Notes: generated from the letters alone by a model not told the origin. DNA of 62,408 bases from Clostridium tertium (GCF_017873245.1 NZ_JAGGJY010000018.1:1-62408), one strand, 5' to 3'. Shown: positions 8,268 through 17,546, numbered from the stretch's first letter. Program-made: numbers and translations.

Positions 8268-8625
8268 ATGTTTAAAGAAATAAGAAGAAAAGATAGAAAA
8301 GATAGAAAAGATAGAAAAGTTGAACCTTCAGAAGCAATAGACATATAAAAAAAAATGCGAATATGGAATTTTATCTACAGTAAATGAAAATAGATATACA
8401 TATGGAATTCCTTTAAGTTATGTTTATTCAAATGATTCAATATATTTTCATAGTGCAGTTGAAGGATATAAGTTAGAAAATATAAAGAACAATGATAAAG
8501 TATCATTTTGTGTAGTTGGACAAACTGATGTATTACCAGATAAGTTTAGCACCAAATATGAAAGTGTAATAATATTTGGAAGAGCAAAAGAAGTATTTGA
8601 AGATGAAAAGAAGAAAACTCATTAA
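8268..8625 (+). pseudogene. Frameshifted NimA-like pyridoxamine 5'-phosphate oxidase-fold protein
   Basis: A good GGAGG RBS and ATG open a frame MFKEIRRKDRK... ending in a TAA at the edge of a nine-A tract near 8345. The protein continues in another frame (KKCEYGILSTVNENRYTYGI through AKEVFEDEKKK) with the pattern of the split-barrel flavoprotein family that includes NimA-type nitroimidazole reductases. Its C-terminal part is missing. The N-terminus contains three copies of a 9-bp unit (GATAGAAAA, coding DRK, about 8290-8318). Homopolymer slippage probably caused the shift, either in the genome or in the assembly. Confidence 0.7.
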
Positions 8626-8830
8626 TAAATGTGATTATAGACCAATGGATGAGGAGAATGAATTTGAGCTAACTCCACTTGAAATTAAAGAGGAAACACA
8701 TTGGTATATTACTTGGGATATAAAATTTAAGAATGGGGATCTAGGATATTTGATTTCTAGAGAAAGTACTATTGGAACATTAGAATATATTTATAATAAT
8801 AATATTTATCCTATTTTTAATGAGCAGTAA
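8603..8830 (+). pseudogene. Unrecognised 3' gene fragment
   Basis: An open frame of about 75 codons starts inside the end of the NimA-like relic and reads NKCDYRPMDEENEFELTPLE and so on to IFNEQ. The composition looks coding (EETHWYITWDIKFKNGDLGY), but there is no RBS and the start lies within another gene's remains. It is best read as the 3' end of a second gene joined by deletion to the NimA-like relic. I do not recognise the family. Confidence 0.35.
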
Positions 8831-8868
8831 TAAATTGATATAAATTTAATATTTAAGGGGTAAGTGAT

Positions 8869-9301
8869 ATGGGAAAGAATTTAAGAAGAGGTTTTTATAT
8901 AGTAGTAATATGTTGCTTAATATCATATTTGTTTATAAGCAATTTATCACAACCAAAGATAAATGGAAGATGGTATTTATATGCTGGTAGTGATATAAAT
9001 TCAGAACTAAATATAGTAGAAAAACTAAATTCAAAAGACTATATGGATATTTCAGAAACATCAATTAAGGAATATAGAAGTAATGGAAAAGATGGAGATT
9101 CTTCTTATTAAAATAAAAGAAGATAAATTATATGCTGGGGATGCAATTTTTACATTTAAAATATTTAATATTGGAGATGAAAGAGTTATGCATTTAACTT
9201 TGATAGGATATAATTTGGGACATGGTGAAGATGAATATATTGAAGATGGAGAGACATATACTTATGTATTTGATAAAAATATAGATATTTCTGATGTATA
9301 A
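8869..9301 (+). pseudogene. Frameshifted small membrane/exported protein
   Basis: The first frame (8869-9111) has a good GGGG RBS, an N-terminal membrane segment (about 8-25) and a beta-rich region beginning KINGRWYLYAG. It ends early in SSY-stop. The sense continues one frame over as IKEDKLYAGDAIFTFKIFNI to the stop at 9301. Restoring one base near 9108 would join them (SSYYKIKED), giving about 144 residues. The pattern suggests a membrane-anchored lipocalin-like or immunity-like domain, but I do not recognise it. It is either a recent pseudogene or an assembly error. Confidence 0.6.
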
Positions 9302-9350
9302 TAACAATGAATATTTAATGATTTAATTTAAAATATATGCAAATTATGAA

Positions 9351-9386
9351 CATTTTTAAGGAAACTTATAAATTTCCTTAAAAATG
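9351..9386. terminator. Bidirectional terminator
   Basis: CATTTTTAAGGAAA and TTTCCTTAAAAATG form a perfect 14-bp stem with an 8-base loop, with A and T runs on both sides. It lies between convergent genes. Confidence 0.8.
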
Positions 9387-9434
9387 TACTAATATTATAG
9401 TATTACTAGTTGCTTATTTAAATTTCTTTGTAAA

Positions 9435-9731
9435 TTATCTATCAAACCATTCATTAGTTTGTGGATGAGTATAATGAGGTGTAAATTCCATAATACGATA
9501 TTCTTGGGAACCAGTAATCTTGAGTGGATCAGAATTTAAATAAGCTTCTACGTCCTCAAATGAATTTGCTTTCATAATTAAAATACCACCACTCATATCT
9601 TCTTTAAGTCCTGATATTAGTGTAACACCTTTTTCTATTGCTTTTTGAGAATGAGCTATATGTTCGTTCATAATACTTTCATCTATTTCAACAGAACTGT
9701 TTAATTTACCTTCAATAATAAAATATTTCAT
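9435..9731 (-). CDS. YciI-family protein
   Basis: A 98-residue ferredoxin-fold protein of the YciI family. Features are the start MKYFIIEGKL, a conserved His in NEHIAHSQKAIEKG, and a C-terminal block with SDPLKITGSQEYRIMEF. Family members are small cytosolic dimers with a putative His/Asp active site, related to muconolactone-isomerase-like enzymes. A perfect GGAGG RBS lies upstream. It is a single-gene unit convergent with its left neighbour. Physiological role unknown. Confidence 0.8.
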   Translation of the reverse strand: MKYFIIEGKLNSSVEIDESIMNEHIAHSQKAIEKGVTLISGLKEDMSGGILIMKANSFEDVEAYLNSDPLKITGSQEYRIMEFTPHYTHPQTNEWFDR

Positions 9732-9897
9732 TTTTATTATCCTCCTTCTTTATATAAAATATATTATGTATATTATATCATATTAATAATTAATAAAGAA
9801 TTATTATTTATTAAAAAAGTAAATTTTTGTCTTAGAATAAATATATAAAAAGACCATTTATAAATGATTCTTTAAAATAAAAAAAGAGGTGGTCATA

Positions 9898-10398
9898 TTG
9901 AATTTAAAAAGTAGAAAGTTTTTAGTAAAATTATTTATTTGTACATTTGTAGTATGTATAATATCTAGCTATGCTTATGCAAAAATGACAAGTGATATTC
10001 CTATGAGAAAACCATCTGTATCCATAAAATACAATGGAAAAATAGTTCCTACAAGTATTGGAGAACATACCTGGTCTGGAAGTTTACCAAAGGGACAAAA
10101 AGCAGGGAGTAGTTATTTAGTAGGACCATCATATGATGCTGGAATGGAAGTTTCAGGATTTTCTGCAAAATCTAATAGCGAAGTTGAAGTAACTTTTAAT
10201 TCAGCTCCTCCAGAAATAATTCTAAGATTATGGTCAGTAGGTGATTCAGTTAATGACACAACTATAAAATTTGATTCTTCAAAAAAAGTAAATAATATAA
10301 CATTACCAGATAAAAAAGGAGAATATATTTATGAAATGAATGGATATTGGAGCGAAGGGAATTATACTTCAACTATATTTAGGATAATAATAGAATAG
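9898..10398 (+). CDS. Secreted protein of unknown function
   Basis: A 166-residue protein with a signal peptide (about 6-27, ending AYA) and a mature beta-rich domain beginning PSVSIKYNGKIVPTSIGEHT, with no cysteines. I do not recognise the family; it may bind a ligand at the cell surface. TTG at 9898 is chosen as start because AGAGGTGG ends five bases before it; the GTG at 9889 overlaps that RBS. It is a single-gene unit. Confidence 0.65.
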   Translation: MNLKSRKFLVKLFICTFVVCIISSYAYAKMTSDIPMRKPSVSIKYNGKIVPTSIGEHTWSGSLPKGQKAGSSYLVGPSYDAGMEVSGFSAKSNSEVEVTFNSAPPEIILRLWSVGDSVNDTTIKFDSSKKVNNITLPDKKGEYIYEMNGYWSEGNYTSTIFRIIIE

Positions 10399-10688
10399 AT
10401 TTATCATATTAATATAAAAGTATTATTTATATAGAAACTTTTTTGAAAAATAATCTATAATCAACACTATTTTTCGAAATAGTATTTATTAGTAGCAATA
10501 GTATTATAGACAATAAGATTATTATTTTTATTAGAAATTTGCCAAGAATAAAAGGTGAGTTAAGCAAAAGTAATTATCAATGATATAAAGAATAATCAAA
10601 ACTACATAAAATAATTGCAGTAGTGAGTGATTATTTGATTATCATCCCTTTAATTTGGAAATATTAAACCTTTTAAAACGAAAATAGT
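10399..10688. other. Intergenic region, small hairpin only
   Basis: ACTATTT and AAATAGT close a TTCG tetraloop (10466-10483), perhaps a weak terminator for the secreted protein gene. I see no supported gene in the rest before the repeat at 10689. Confidence 0.4.
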
Positions 10689-10729
10689 TATACCGTATTA
10701 TTCAAAAATGAATATACGGTATTTTTTTA
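10689..10729 (+). repeat. Dispersed hairpin repeat, copy 1 (terminator-like)
   Basis: ATACCGTATTATTC pairs with GAATATACGGTAT across a short A-rich loop and is followed by seven T. The same sequence recurs at 11714, 15695, 20216 and 24582, with a half copy at 25822. Here it stands about 290 bases past the nearest upstream gene. A partial TTTGAAAATT promoter-module match follows at 10793. Confidence 0.75.
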
Positions 10730-10929
10730 TTTCACAATTTAATTATATTACGAGTGGATTATATAAATGATGTACTTAGTATAAAAGTAATTCTTTGAAA
10801 ATTTTCAAGGTTGAGTAACTACTGATATTACTTGAAATTACCATAAATAAAAAGACTAAAATAGTAAATTATAAAAGGTAATGAGTTTTATAACAGATTA
10901 ATGAATAAGTCTATAAGGAGAGCATGAAG

Positions 10930-11685
10930 ATGAGACATAAAGTAAAAATTTTTTTAGCTATCTTAGTAAGTGCAGTTATTTTTAATTTTATATTTAAAAT
11001 AGATATGAGAAGTATCTCTGTAGATTCATTAATAGAAGAAAGTGAAGTTAATGAGAATGATGTTAGCAATAAAAAGAAGGTTATATATTTAACCTTTGAT
11101 GATGGACCGAGCTATAAAGTTACAGGTAAAATTTTAGATATATTAGAAGAAAAGGAAGTAAAAGCAACATTTTTTGTGATTGGTAATCAAATTGAAGATA
11201 AGGAAGATGTATTAAAAAGAATGAATGATGAGGGACATAGTATAGGATTGCATACATTTACTCATAAATATAAATGTATTTATTGTCACGAAGATTGCTT
11301 TATAAGAGAAATGATTGAATGTCGTGATGAGATAAATAGAGTAGTAGGAATTTCACCTAATATAATTAGATTTCCAGGAGGAAGTTATAAACATTTAAAT
11401 AAAGAATTTTTAAATAGATTGCATGAAAATAATCTTAAGGTTTATGATTGGAATTTAGATAACTCTGATGGATTAAATCCAAAACAATCTAAAGATGTTC
11501 TATATAAGAATGCTATAAAAGGAAGTAAGGATTTGAAAACTATAAATTTACTTATGCATTGCACAGATATGAATAAAAATACTAGTGAAGCACTGACTAA
11601 AATAATAGATTATTATAAAAATCAAGGATATGAATTTAAGACTATTGAAGAAGATACACCAGAAATGTATTTTAGAATATCATAA
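10930..11685 (+). CDS. Membrane-anchored polysaccharide (peptidoglycan) deacetylase
   Basis: A NodB-family deacetylase with an N-terminal membrane segment and about 250 residues. From the upstream ATG numbering, the metal and catalytic motifs are TFDDGPS (Asp59/Asp60), HTFTH (His110/His114), RFPGGSY (149-155) and LLMHCTD (His212). Such enzymes remove N-acetyl groups from wall GlcNAc or MurNAc, giving lysozyme resistance or preparing spore cortex, on the outer face of the membrane. A Cys/His cluster (CIYCHEDC) between motifs is unusual. ATG at 10930 is preferred over 10924 because AAGGAG lies nine rather than three bases upstream. Hairpin repeats flank the gene on both sides. Confidence 0.85.
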   Translation: MRHKVKIFLAILVSAVIFNFIFKIDMRSISVDSLIEESEVNENDVSNKKKVIYLTFDDGPSYKVTGKILDILEEKEVKATFFVIGNQIEDKEDVLKRMNDEGHSIGLHTFTHKYKCIYCHEDCFIREMIECRDEINRVVGISPNIIRFPGGSYKHLNKEFLNRLHENNLKVYDWNLDNSDGLNPKQSKDVLYKNAIKGSKDLKTINLLMHCTDMNKNTSEALTKIIDYYKNQGYEFKTIEEDTPEMYFRIS

Positions 11686-11713
11686 TATGTAAACATATTA
11701 GTAAATCGACATA

Positions 11714-11752
11714 ATACCGTATCATTCAAAAAAGAATATACGGTATTTTTTT
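11714..11752 (+). repeat. Dispersed hairpin repeat, copy 2 (terminator)
   Basis: ATACCGTATCATTC and GAATATACGGTAT with a T run, 29 bases after the deacetylase stop. It is the terminator of that gene and a near match to copy 1 on the gene's other side. Confidence 0.8.
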
Positions 11753-11861
11753 ATTTTATAATTCAAAAAATTTCATTGTTTAATTATTTTTCCTAGCAAT
11801 TTATAACTATTAAGGGTTAAACAATAGAATTTGTTTTTTGAAAGGTTACTAATATACAATT

Positions 11862-11885
11862 AACAAAATATGGTATAATTAATTC
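11862..11885 (+). promoter_or_regulatory. Extended -10 promoter
   Basis: AACAAAATATGGTATAATT contains a TGn-extended -10 (TATAAT at 11874-11879). It resembles the promoter modules at 14861, 19772 and 24680. It stands 30 bases before a flavodoxin gene that has lost its start. Confidence 0.5.
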
Positions 11886-11906
11886 GTAAAATGTATCAAT
11901 TAAACT

Positions 11907-12407
11907 TTAGGGTATGCAGAATGGATTGCAGAAGAGCTTAAATGTGATATTTTAGATTATAAAAATTTATCAAGGTCGTCTATTGCAGAATATGATTTTG
12001 TTATTTATGGAAGCCGTGTTCATGCAGGGAAAATCGATGGAATAAAAAAGATAAAAGCATTATTTTCAGATAATGAAATGTCTAAGCTAATCATATTTGC
12101 AACAGGGGCAACACCTTTAGAAGTAGAAGATGTTATTAATACAATTTGGGAATCAAATTTTTCAAATGAAGAATTAAAAATAATTTCTCATTTTTATATG
12201 CAAGGTAGACTTAATTATGAAAAAATGGGTATCTTAGATCGTATGATTATGAAAATAATTGCTAAAATTTTGAGTAGAAAAAAGGATAAAAGTTCAGATG
12301 AAGATGGATTTGAGCAAGCTATTGGAAGTTCTTATGATATTTCCTCTAGAGAGTATATTGCACCACTGATTCAGTTTGTAAAAGTCCAAGCAAAGGAAGT
12401 TGAATAA
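11907..12407 (+). pseudogene. 5'-truncated flavodoxin-domain protein
   Basis: The open frame starts after a TAA and reads TLGYAEWIAEELKCDILDYK, then YDFVIYGSRVHAGKIDGIKK, matching clostridial flavodoxin-domain proteins of about 165-175 residues. The first residues, including the FMN phosphate-binding loop that usually begins KTxIVYxSKTGFT, are missing. A promoter sits immediately upstream, so a small deletion appears to have removed the RBS, start and FMN loop. An internal ATG at 12078 gives 109 residues but no RBS. Non-functional as a flavodoxin. Confidence 0.75.
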
Positions 12408-12565
12408 AATTAACAAAGTATGAAGCTAAGATGTATTTATGATACTAATTATGAAATATTAAGAATGAATATTTTAAAGAAATCAATCTTTTATATAAGA
12501 AGGAAGAAGTATAGCTAACTCAGTGATAATATTAAAAGTTTTAAAATAAGAAAGGGAAAGAGAAT

Positions 12566-13397
12566 ATGATTATTGAAAATATTTTAAATGATATAACCGT
12601 TGAACTTAAAAATATTCATGGTGTTATAGGAGTAGTTATAGGAGGTTCAAGAGCGAGGGGGACTAATCATAAAGATTCTGATATTGATATTGGCATATAT
12701 TATGATGAATCAGAAGGCTTCAATGTTACTGATGTTGATAAGATTGCTACTAAGCTAGATGATGAAAATAGAAAAAATTTAGTTAGTTCATTAGGAGAAT
12801 GGGGACCATGGGTGAATGCCGGAGGATGGTTAACAGTTCAAGGATACCATGTAGATTTTATATTACGTGATATAAAGCGTGTATCTAAGGTGATTGATGA
12901 TTGTTTAAATGGAAAAATTTCATCAAATTATCAGACAGGACATCCGCATGCCTATTTAAATGCTATGTATATGGGAGAAGTAGCAATTTGCAAAGTATTA
13001 GATGATCCTAAAAATAAAATATCAGAATTAAAAGTAAAAACTATACCATATCCAGAAAATTTAAAAAATGCAATAATTGGTTGGTATATGTTTGAAGCAT
13101 CTTTTTCTTTAATGTTTGCTAAATCAAGTATAGATAAAGATGATATTTATTATGTTTGTGGACATTGTTTTAGAAGCATTTCATCCTTTAAATCAAGTTT
13201 TATTTGCATTAAACAATGAGTATTGTATTAATGAGAAAAAAGCTATAAAAATGATAGATACTTTTAAAATTAAACCACAAAATTATAAGAAAAGAATAGA
13301 TGATGTTATTACTTCAATTTCTTCTAATGAAAGTGATACAAGAAGAGGAGTAGGAATACTTGAGGAACTTGTTAATGAAACTAAAAATTTATGTTAG
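12566..13397 (+). pseudogene. Frameshifted nucleotidyltransferase (aminoglycoside-type fold)
   Basis: The first frame (12566-13219) begins with an NTP-transferase fold: GGSRARGTNHKDSDIDIGIY (about 26-45) is the GSxxxG...DxD motif that binds nucleotide and metals. Near 13160-13180 the sense moves to another frame (EAFHPLNQVLFALNNEYC and on), ending at 13397 with VGILEELVNETKNLC. The intact protein would be about 275 residues and resembles stand-alone nucleotidyltransferases related to kanamycin/lincosamide adenylyltransferases. One indel accounts for the break, so it is a recent pseudogene or sequence error. Substrate unknown. Confidence 0.75.
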
Positions 13398-13503
13398 ATC
13401 AAGAGGATAAAAGAATAGTATTACTGTATTTACAAAAGTAGAAAACTGTAAATATGCTAAATGATAAATATAAAATAACAACAATAAATGATGGAGGTTC
13501 TAT

Positions 13504-13572
13504 ATGAAGAATTTAGATATATATGGGCCAATTATAATTACATTATTTATAAGGATGACTATTAACTTTTAA
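13504..13572 (+). CDS. Possible 22-aa hydrophobic peptide
   Basis: ATG at 13504 follows ATGGAGG at good spacing and encodes MKNLDIYGPIIITLFIRMTI plus two residues, stopping inside the left arm of a terminator. It may be a leader peptide, a small membrane peptide, or the surviving 5' end of a deleted membrane-protein gene. Confidence 0.3.
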   Translation: MKNLDIYGPIIITLFIRMTINF

Positions 13573-13596
13573 GAATCCTAGAATAGGGTTCTTTTT
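13568..13596 (+). terminator. Intrinsic terminator
   Basis: AAGAATCCTA pairs with TAGGGTTCTT (one G-U pair) and is followed by T residues, directly after the 22-residue reading frame. Confidence 0.7.
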
Positions 13597-13691
13597 ATTA
13601 TAATTTTAATTATTATGATGGTAAGTAAAATCCATTTTTGTAAAAAGTATAAATATTTAATATAGAGATATATTACTATTGAGGTGATTAG

Positions 13692-14586
13692 ATGGAAGAA
13701 ACTGATTTAAGTAAAATAATAGATTTATCAGGTGGTAATATTCAGGAAAAGGTTGCTTCAGAAATTATATCACAGATATTCAAAGATAAAAATGACTTTG
13801 GTGAGGTAGTTTCTGAAGCAGTAGAAGAAGTATGCAAAAAAATAATTAAGGCAATTGATAATGCATTTATGAAAGAATACATAGCAGGCACCAATAGCGT
13901 AGCTACTTTGCTTTGGGTATATAACTACACGTGAAGTTAATATCAATAAGTTAAGTGATTTACAGAGTGAATCTACTCATTTAATGGATAATTTAAAACG
14001 ATTTGATGAACTTGAAGGTATTTTTGCATGTTTTTATATAAGTAATCTAAATATTATTTGTATAAAAGCTCTTTCTGAGTATAATTCTGATTATAATAAA
14101 GTTCTTGTAAGGATAGGGAAGGAGTATGCGGAATGGGCCGAGAAAGCAAGTAAACGGATTATTGAATTAACGGAAGAAAGTGTTGGAGGTATTTATTCCT
14201 TTTCATTAAATAGCACGACGAATCCACCGGATACAGGTAATGTGTATTCTGGATATTTTATAAAGAAAATCGATATTTTAAATATAGTCATACTACAGTT
14301 TTATACTTGTTATGAGGATAAGTGGGAAGTTTCTAAGAAATTTGAGAAAAGACATAAGTTTATATTATCTGAGGAAATTAAATTAGATGTTCTACATTAT
14401 TATGAAAACTTTAGAAATTTATATTTAACTAAAATTGGCGAAGATTCACTTAAAGAAAAGTACATCAATTTTTTTGAGCAAGCTAAAGATTATAGAAATA
14501 AATTTTTGCAGTCTAGATTATCATATATAAATTCACTGAACTTGACAATTTCAAAGGCCTGTTATTCATGGAGACTAATTAATTAA
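13692..14586 (+). pseudogene. Uncharacterised protein gene split by a frameshift
   Basis: The first frame (13692-13934) has an RBS (GAGGTG) and reads MEETDLSKIIDLSGGNIQEK, ending ATLLWVYNYT. The second, open from about 13906 and containing ATG 13984, reads ITTREVNINKLSDLQSESTH and continues to 14586. Joined at about 13915-13925 they give a cytosolic helical protein of about 297 residues. I do not recognise the family. One indel explains the split. The second part alone has no RBS. Confidence 0.6.
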
Positions 14587-14599
14587 AAATTATATATTG

Positions 14600-14630
14600 A
14601 AAAAGAGTTTCAAGAGAGGCTCTTTTTTTT
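14600..14630 (+). terminator. Intrinsic terminator
   Basis: AAAAAGAG and CTCTTTTT flank a short loop and run into eight T, 14 bases after the preceding stop codon. Confidence 0.8.
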
Positions 14631-14860
14631 ATGAATTATATTACAATATAAAAGATTTAAAGAATATAGTGAAAGATAGATCTATACAACTAATTTTAAG
14701 TAAATATTAAAAATTATGGACAAGAAGTATGGGGATATGTAGTTATCATTGTCATCAGGAGTATAAATAAAATTCAAAAGATATTTGTAAAAATAAAATA
14801 TTATGCAACTTTTATAGGGTTATATGATACAATTGCAAACTAGTTAAGAAAATTTTATCT

Positions 14861-14902
14861 ATGAAAATTGAATAGCGAGGTATTTACAAAATATGTTATA
14901 AT
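14861..14902 (+). promoter_or_regulatory. Repeated promoter module, copy at EcsC gene
   Basis: GAAAATTGAATAGCGAGGTA then TTTACAAAATATGTTATAAT, with TATAAT at 14897-14902 and a TGn extension. It matches the module at 24680-24723 almost base for base and drives the EcsC-family gene starting 60 bases later. I see no gene in the rest of 14631-14962. Confidence 0.65.
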
Positions 14903-14962
14903 AAAATTATAATTGAAATATGCTATGAGATAGATAAATTAGAATTTATGGAGAAGTATTAT

Positions 14963-15595
14963 ATGGAGTTAATTAAATTACCGTCAAAAGAAGAATTGCA
15001 AAAAGGATTTGAAACTGTTATGGATTATTTATTATCTACAGATTATATTGCTATAGAAGCATATGTAGATAAATTACGTGAACAAAATAATAATATTAGC
15101 TGTGATGAATTAGCTAAAAAAATATTACATCGAAAATCTATAAAAAATGGACTTATTGGAGCGATTACAGGTGTAGGTGGATTAATTACGTTGCCTGTAT
15201 CCATTCCGTCTGATTTAATTTGTTCATGGAGAATTCAGGCTTCAATGGCTTTTGCTATTGCGTATGTCTATGGACATACAAAAGATACAACTGATCTAAA
15301 AACAGATTTATATCTGATTTTAGCTGGAGATTCTGCTAAAGAGGCACTAAAAAGGATCGGCATTGAAATGTCAAAAAGTGTTACAAAAAAAGCAGTTCAA
15401 AAATATATTACTAGAGATGTTATGGTTAAAATATGGAAAGTGATTGGACAGAATATTATCACTAAAGCTGGGGAAAAATCTTTAACAAGCTTTATGAAAA
15501 TGGTTCCATTAGTAGGCGCTCCTGTAGGGTTTACCTTTGATTGGGTTGCAACGCAAGCTGTAGGTAAGTTTGCGATATCATATTATAAAGGATAA
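14963..15595 (+). CDS. EcsC-family protein
   Basis: A 210-residue protein matching the EcsC family. A glycine-rich hydrophobic hairpin (GLIGAITGVGGLITLPVSIP) is followed by SDLICSWRIQASMAFAIAYV, and a second hydrophobic region (VPLVGAPVGFTFDWVATQAV) lies near the C-terminus. EcsC proteins are membrane-associated and poorly understood; B. subtilis EcsC accompanies the EcsAB transporter, absent here. ATG at 14963 has GGAGAAG six bases upstream, so it is preferred to 14948. Transcribed alone from the promoter at 14897; a hairpin repeat follows 100 bases after the stop. Confidence 0.75.
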   Translation: MELIKLPSKEELQKGFETVMDYLLSTDYIAIEAYVDKLREQNNNISCDELAKKILHRKSIKNGLIGAITGVGGLITLPVSIPSDLICSWRIQASMAFAIAYVYGHTKDTTDLKTDLYLILAGDSAKEALKRIGIEMSKSVTKKAVQKYITRDVMVKIWKVIGQNIITKAGEKSLTSFMKMVPLVGAPVGFTFDWVATQAVGKFAISYYKG

Positions 15596-15694
15596 TTGAA
15601 AAACAATTTTTAACTTTATATTAATAGTACAAATTGCAATTTAACGAATAGTTTTAAATTATTACGAAAATAAAAGTAAATATAAAAATAAAAA

Positions 15695-15731
15695 TGTCGT
15701 ATTATTTAAATAAATTACGGTATTTTTTAAT
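15695..15731 (+). repeat. Dispersed hairpin repeat, copy 3 (diverged)
   Basis: TGTCGTATTATTT and AAATTACGGTATTTTTTAA keep the core of the family with a degraded stem, then TCCGTAATTTAGAAA, which parallels the tail of copies 5 and 6 (CGCAATTCAGAAA). It follows the EcsC gene. Confidence 0.65.
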
Positions 15732-16104
15732 CCGTAATTTAGAAAAAATACATAAATAAACTATATTTCTAAATAATTAATAAAATGTTGTTTGTAATAT
15801 AAATGGAATAATCTTGGAAATATGTGTTATAAGAATTTATAAAAGGAGATATAGTTTTTAGTATAAGAACTATTATTATTTTCACAGAATTTAAAAATAA
15901 AAAATTCACATACATGATCTAGAACAAGTGAGATATTTTTGTAGTATAACTTCAAGATGGTATGAATGAAAAAGACTATTTTCATAATTAAAGTAATATA
16001 AGTAAAAGAATAGAGATAATTAATACCTTGCTAATGAAGCGCAAGACTTATGTTAGATTGATATATAACCAATAAAAAATATATTATGGATGGAGAAACC
16101 TTAA
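15732..16104. other. Intergenic region with possible gene-tail relic
   Basis: No intact gene. Near 16022-16055 the DNA resembles the last codons of the nucleotidyltransferase at 12566-13397 (LANEAQDLC-stop versus LVNETKNLC-stop), suggesting a tiny relic of a second copy. The match is short and may be chance. Confidence 0.3.
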
Positions 16105-17031
16105 ATGGATAATGAAATATTAAAAGATTTAATATTATCAGTAAAAGATCAAAATCTTCATGTACTAAATGTTGTGGTTAGGCAAAATGGCAATATAATT
16201 GCAAAATATGATTTTGAACAAGAAAAACCGACGCTTTTATATTCTATAAGTAAAACATTTACATCAATGGCAGTAGGGATTGCAATTAGTGAAGGATATT
16301 TTAAACTTACTGATTATGTTATAGATTTTTTCCCTGATATAAAAGATATGGCTATGAATGAATATTTAAAAGAAATTACTATTCATGATTTGCTTTGTAT
16401 GGGAAGTGGTCATGCAGAGTGTCCTGTAATGAAGGCTGATTGGAGTAGTGGTAAGGAATGGGATATCTCTCAACTATTTTTTGATGAACTTAGTGTTTTT
16501 AAACCTGGTACTCATTTTACATATGATAATTCAGCAACTTACATGCTTTCAAAGATTATAAGTCTTACAACAGGAAGTAACTTAGATGAATACTTAAATG
16601 AAAAGGTATTTAAATATTTAGAAATACCAAGACCTAAATGGGATACATGCCCAAAGGGAATTCCACAAGGATTTTCTGGGTTGTATTTAACAGCTGATGA
16701 GTTATCCAGATTTGGGCAATTAATAATTGATAAAGGGGGTTGGAATGGAAAGCAACTTATTCCTTCAAGTTATATAGAAGAGGCTACATCTGTTCAAATT
16801 AAAACAGAAGATTTTGATGAAAAGTTTGCTACTGCAGATCATCATCAAGGATATGGCTATCAAATGTGGATGAATTCATATAATGGTTCATATCGTATGG
16901 ATGGGTTATATGGTAATTATGTAGTGATTTTGCCAGATAAGAATGCAGTTATAACTTATGTTTCAAATGAGACCAAGAATATGACAGGGATTCTAGAACT
17001 TACATGGAATACTTTAATAGATAAATTATAA
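16105..17031 (+). CDS. Serine hydrolase, beta-lactamase/PBP fold
   Basis: A 308-residue protein of the class C beta-lactamase/esterase superfamily. Catalytic motifs: SISK (Ser47-Lys50) for the nucleophile and base, YDN (Tyr139-Asn141), and a C-terminal GLYGNYVVILPDK block in place of the usual KTG strand. There is no signal peptide, so it is cytosolic. That argues for an esterase or peptidase acting on small molecules rather than secreted beta-lactam resistance. ATG is preceded by a GGAG RBS. The downstream VOC gene starts 83 bases later with its own RBS and may be cotranscribed. Confidence 0.85.
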   Translation: MDNEILKDLILSVKDQNLHVLNVVVRQNGNIIAKYDFEQEKPTLLYSISKTFTSMAVGIAISEGYFKLTDYVIDFFPDIKDMAMNEYLKEITIHDLLCMGSGHAECPVMKADWSSGKEWDISQLFFDELSVFKPGTHFTYDNSATYMLSKIISLTTGSNLDEYLNEKVFKYLEIPRPKWDTCPKGIPQGFSGLYLTADELSRFGQLIIDKGGWNGKQLIPSSYIEEATSVQIKTEDFDEKFATADHHQGYGYQMWMNSYNGSYRMDGLYGNYVVILPDKNAVITYVSNETKNMTGILELTWNTLIDKL

Positions 17032-17114
17032 TTATTTTAAGATTTAAAAGTTGTTATATAAGTTTAGTTTTAATAAGCTTGTAATAAAGTAAAATTATAT
17101 AAAGGAGATTGAGG

Positions 17115-17546
17115 ATGAATAAAATTACATGTATTTGTTTAGGGGTAAGAAGTATGGAAAGAGCGATAAAGTTCTATAGAGATAGACTTGGATTTAAAAC
17201 TGATGAAAAAGAAAACAATCCTAAAGTAGTGTTCTTTGATACAGCAGGAACAAAATTTGAGCTTTATCCTTTAGATTTATTAGTTGAGGATATAAATGAA
17301 GAAAATCCTCCTAAAATAAATAGTGGATTTGCAGGTGTTACATTAGCGTACAATGTAGAATTTAAAGAAGAGGTTGATAAAGTTATTGAGCTAGCTAGGA
17401 GTGCTGGAGCGACTATAGCTAAAGAACCTCAAGATGTATTCTGGGGTGGATATCATGCGTATTTTGCTGATCTTGATGGCTATTATTGGGAAGTTGCATG
17501 GGGACCTGATTTTAAGTACGATGAAAATGGATTACTTATTTTATAG
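17115..17546 (+). CDS. VOC-family (glyoxalase/bleomycin-resistance fold) protein
   Basis: A 143-residue vicinal-oxygen-chelate protein with two beta-alpha-beta-beta-beta units. Unit 1 holds VRSMERAIKFYRDRLGF and KFELYPLD; unit 2 holds GGYHAYFADLDGYYWEVAWG. The His, Glu and second-half Glu could bind metal. Members include glyoxalases, isomerases and antibiotic-binding proteins, and the ligand here is unknown. ATG at 17115 is chosen because AAAGGAG lies seven bases upstream. The kinase gene starts 29 bases after the stop, so the two probably form an operon. Confidence 0.85.
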   Translation: MNKITCICLGVRSMERAIKFYRDRLGFKTDEKENNPKVVFFDTAGTKFELYPLDLLVEDINEENPPKINSGFAGVTLAYNVEFKEEVDKVIELARSAGATIAKEPQDVFWGGYHAYFADLDGYYWEVAWGPDFKYDENGLLIL

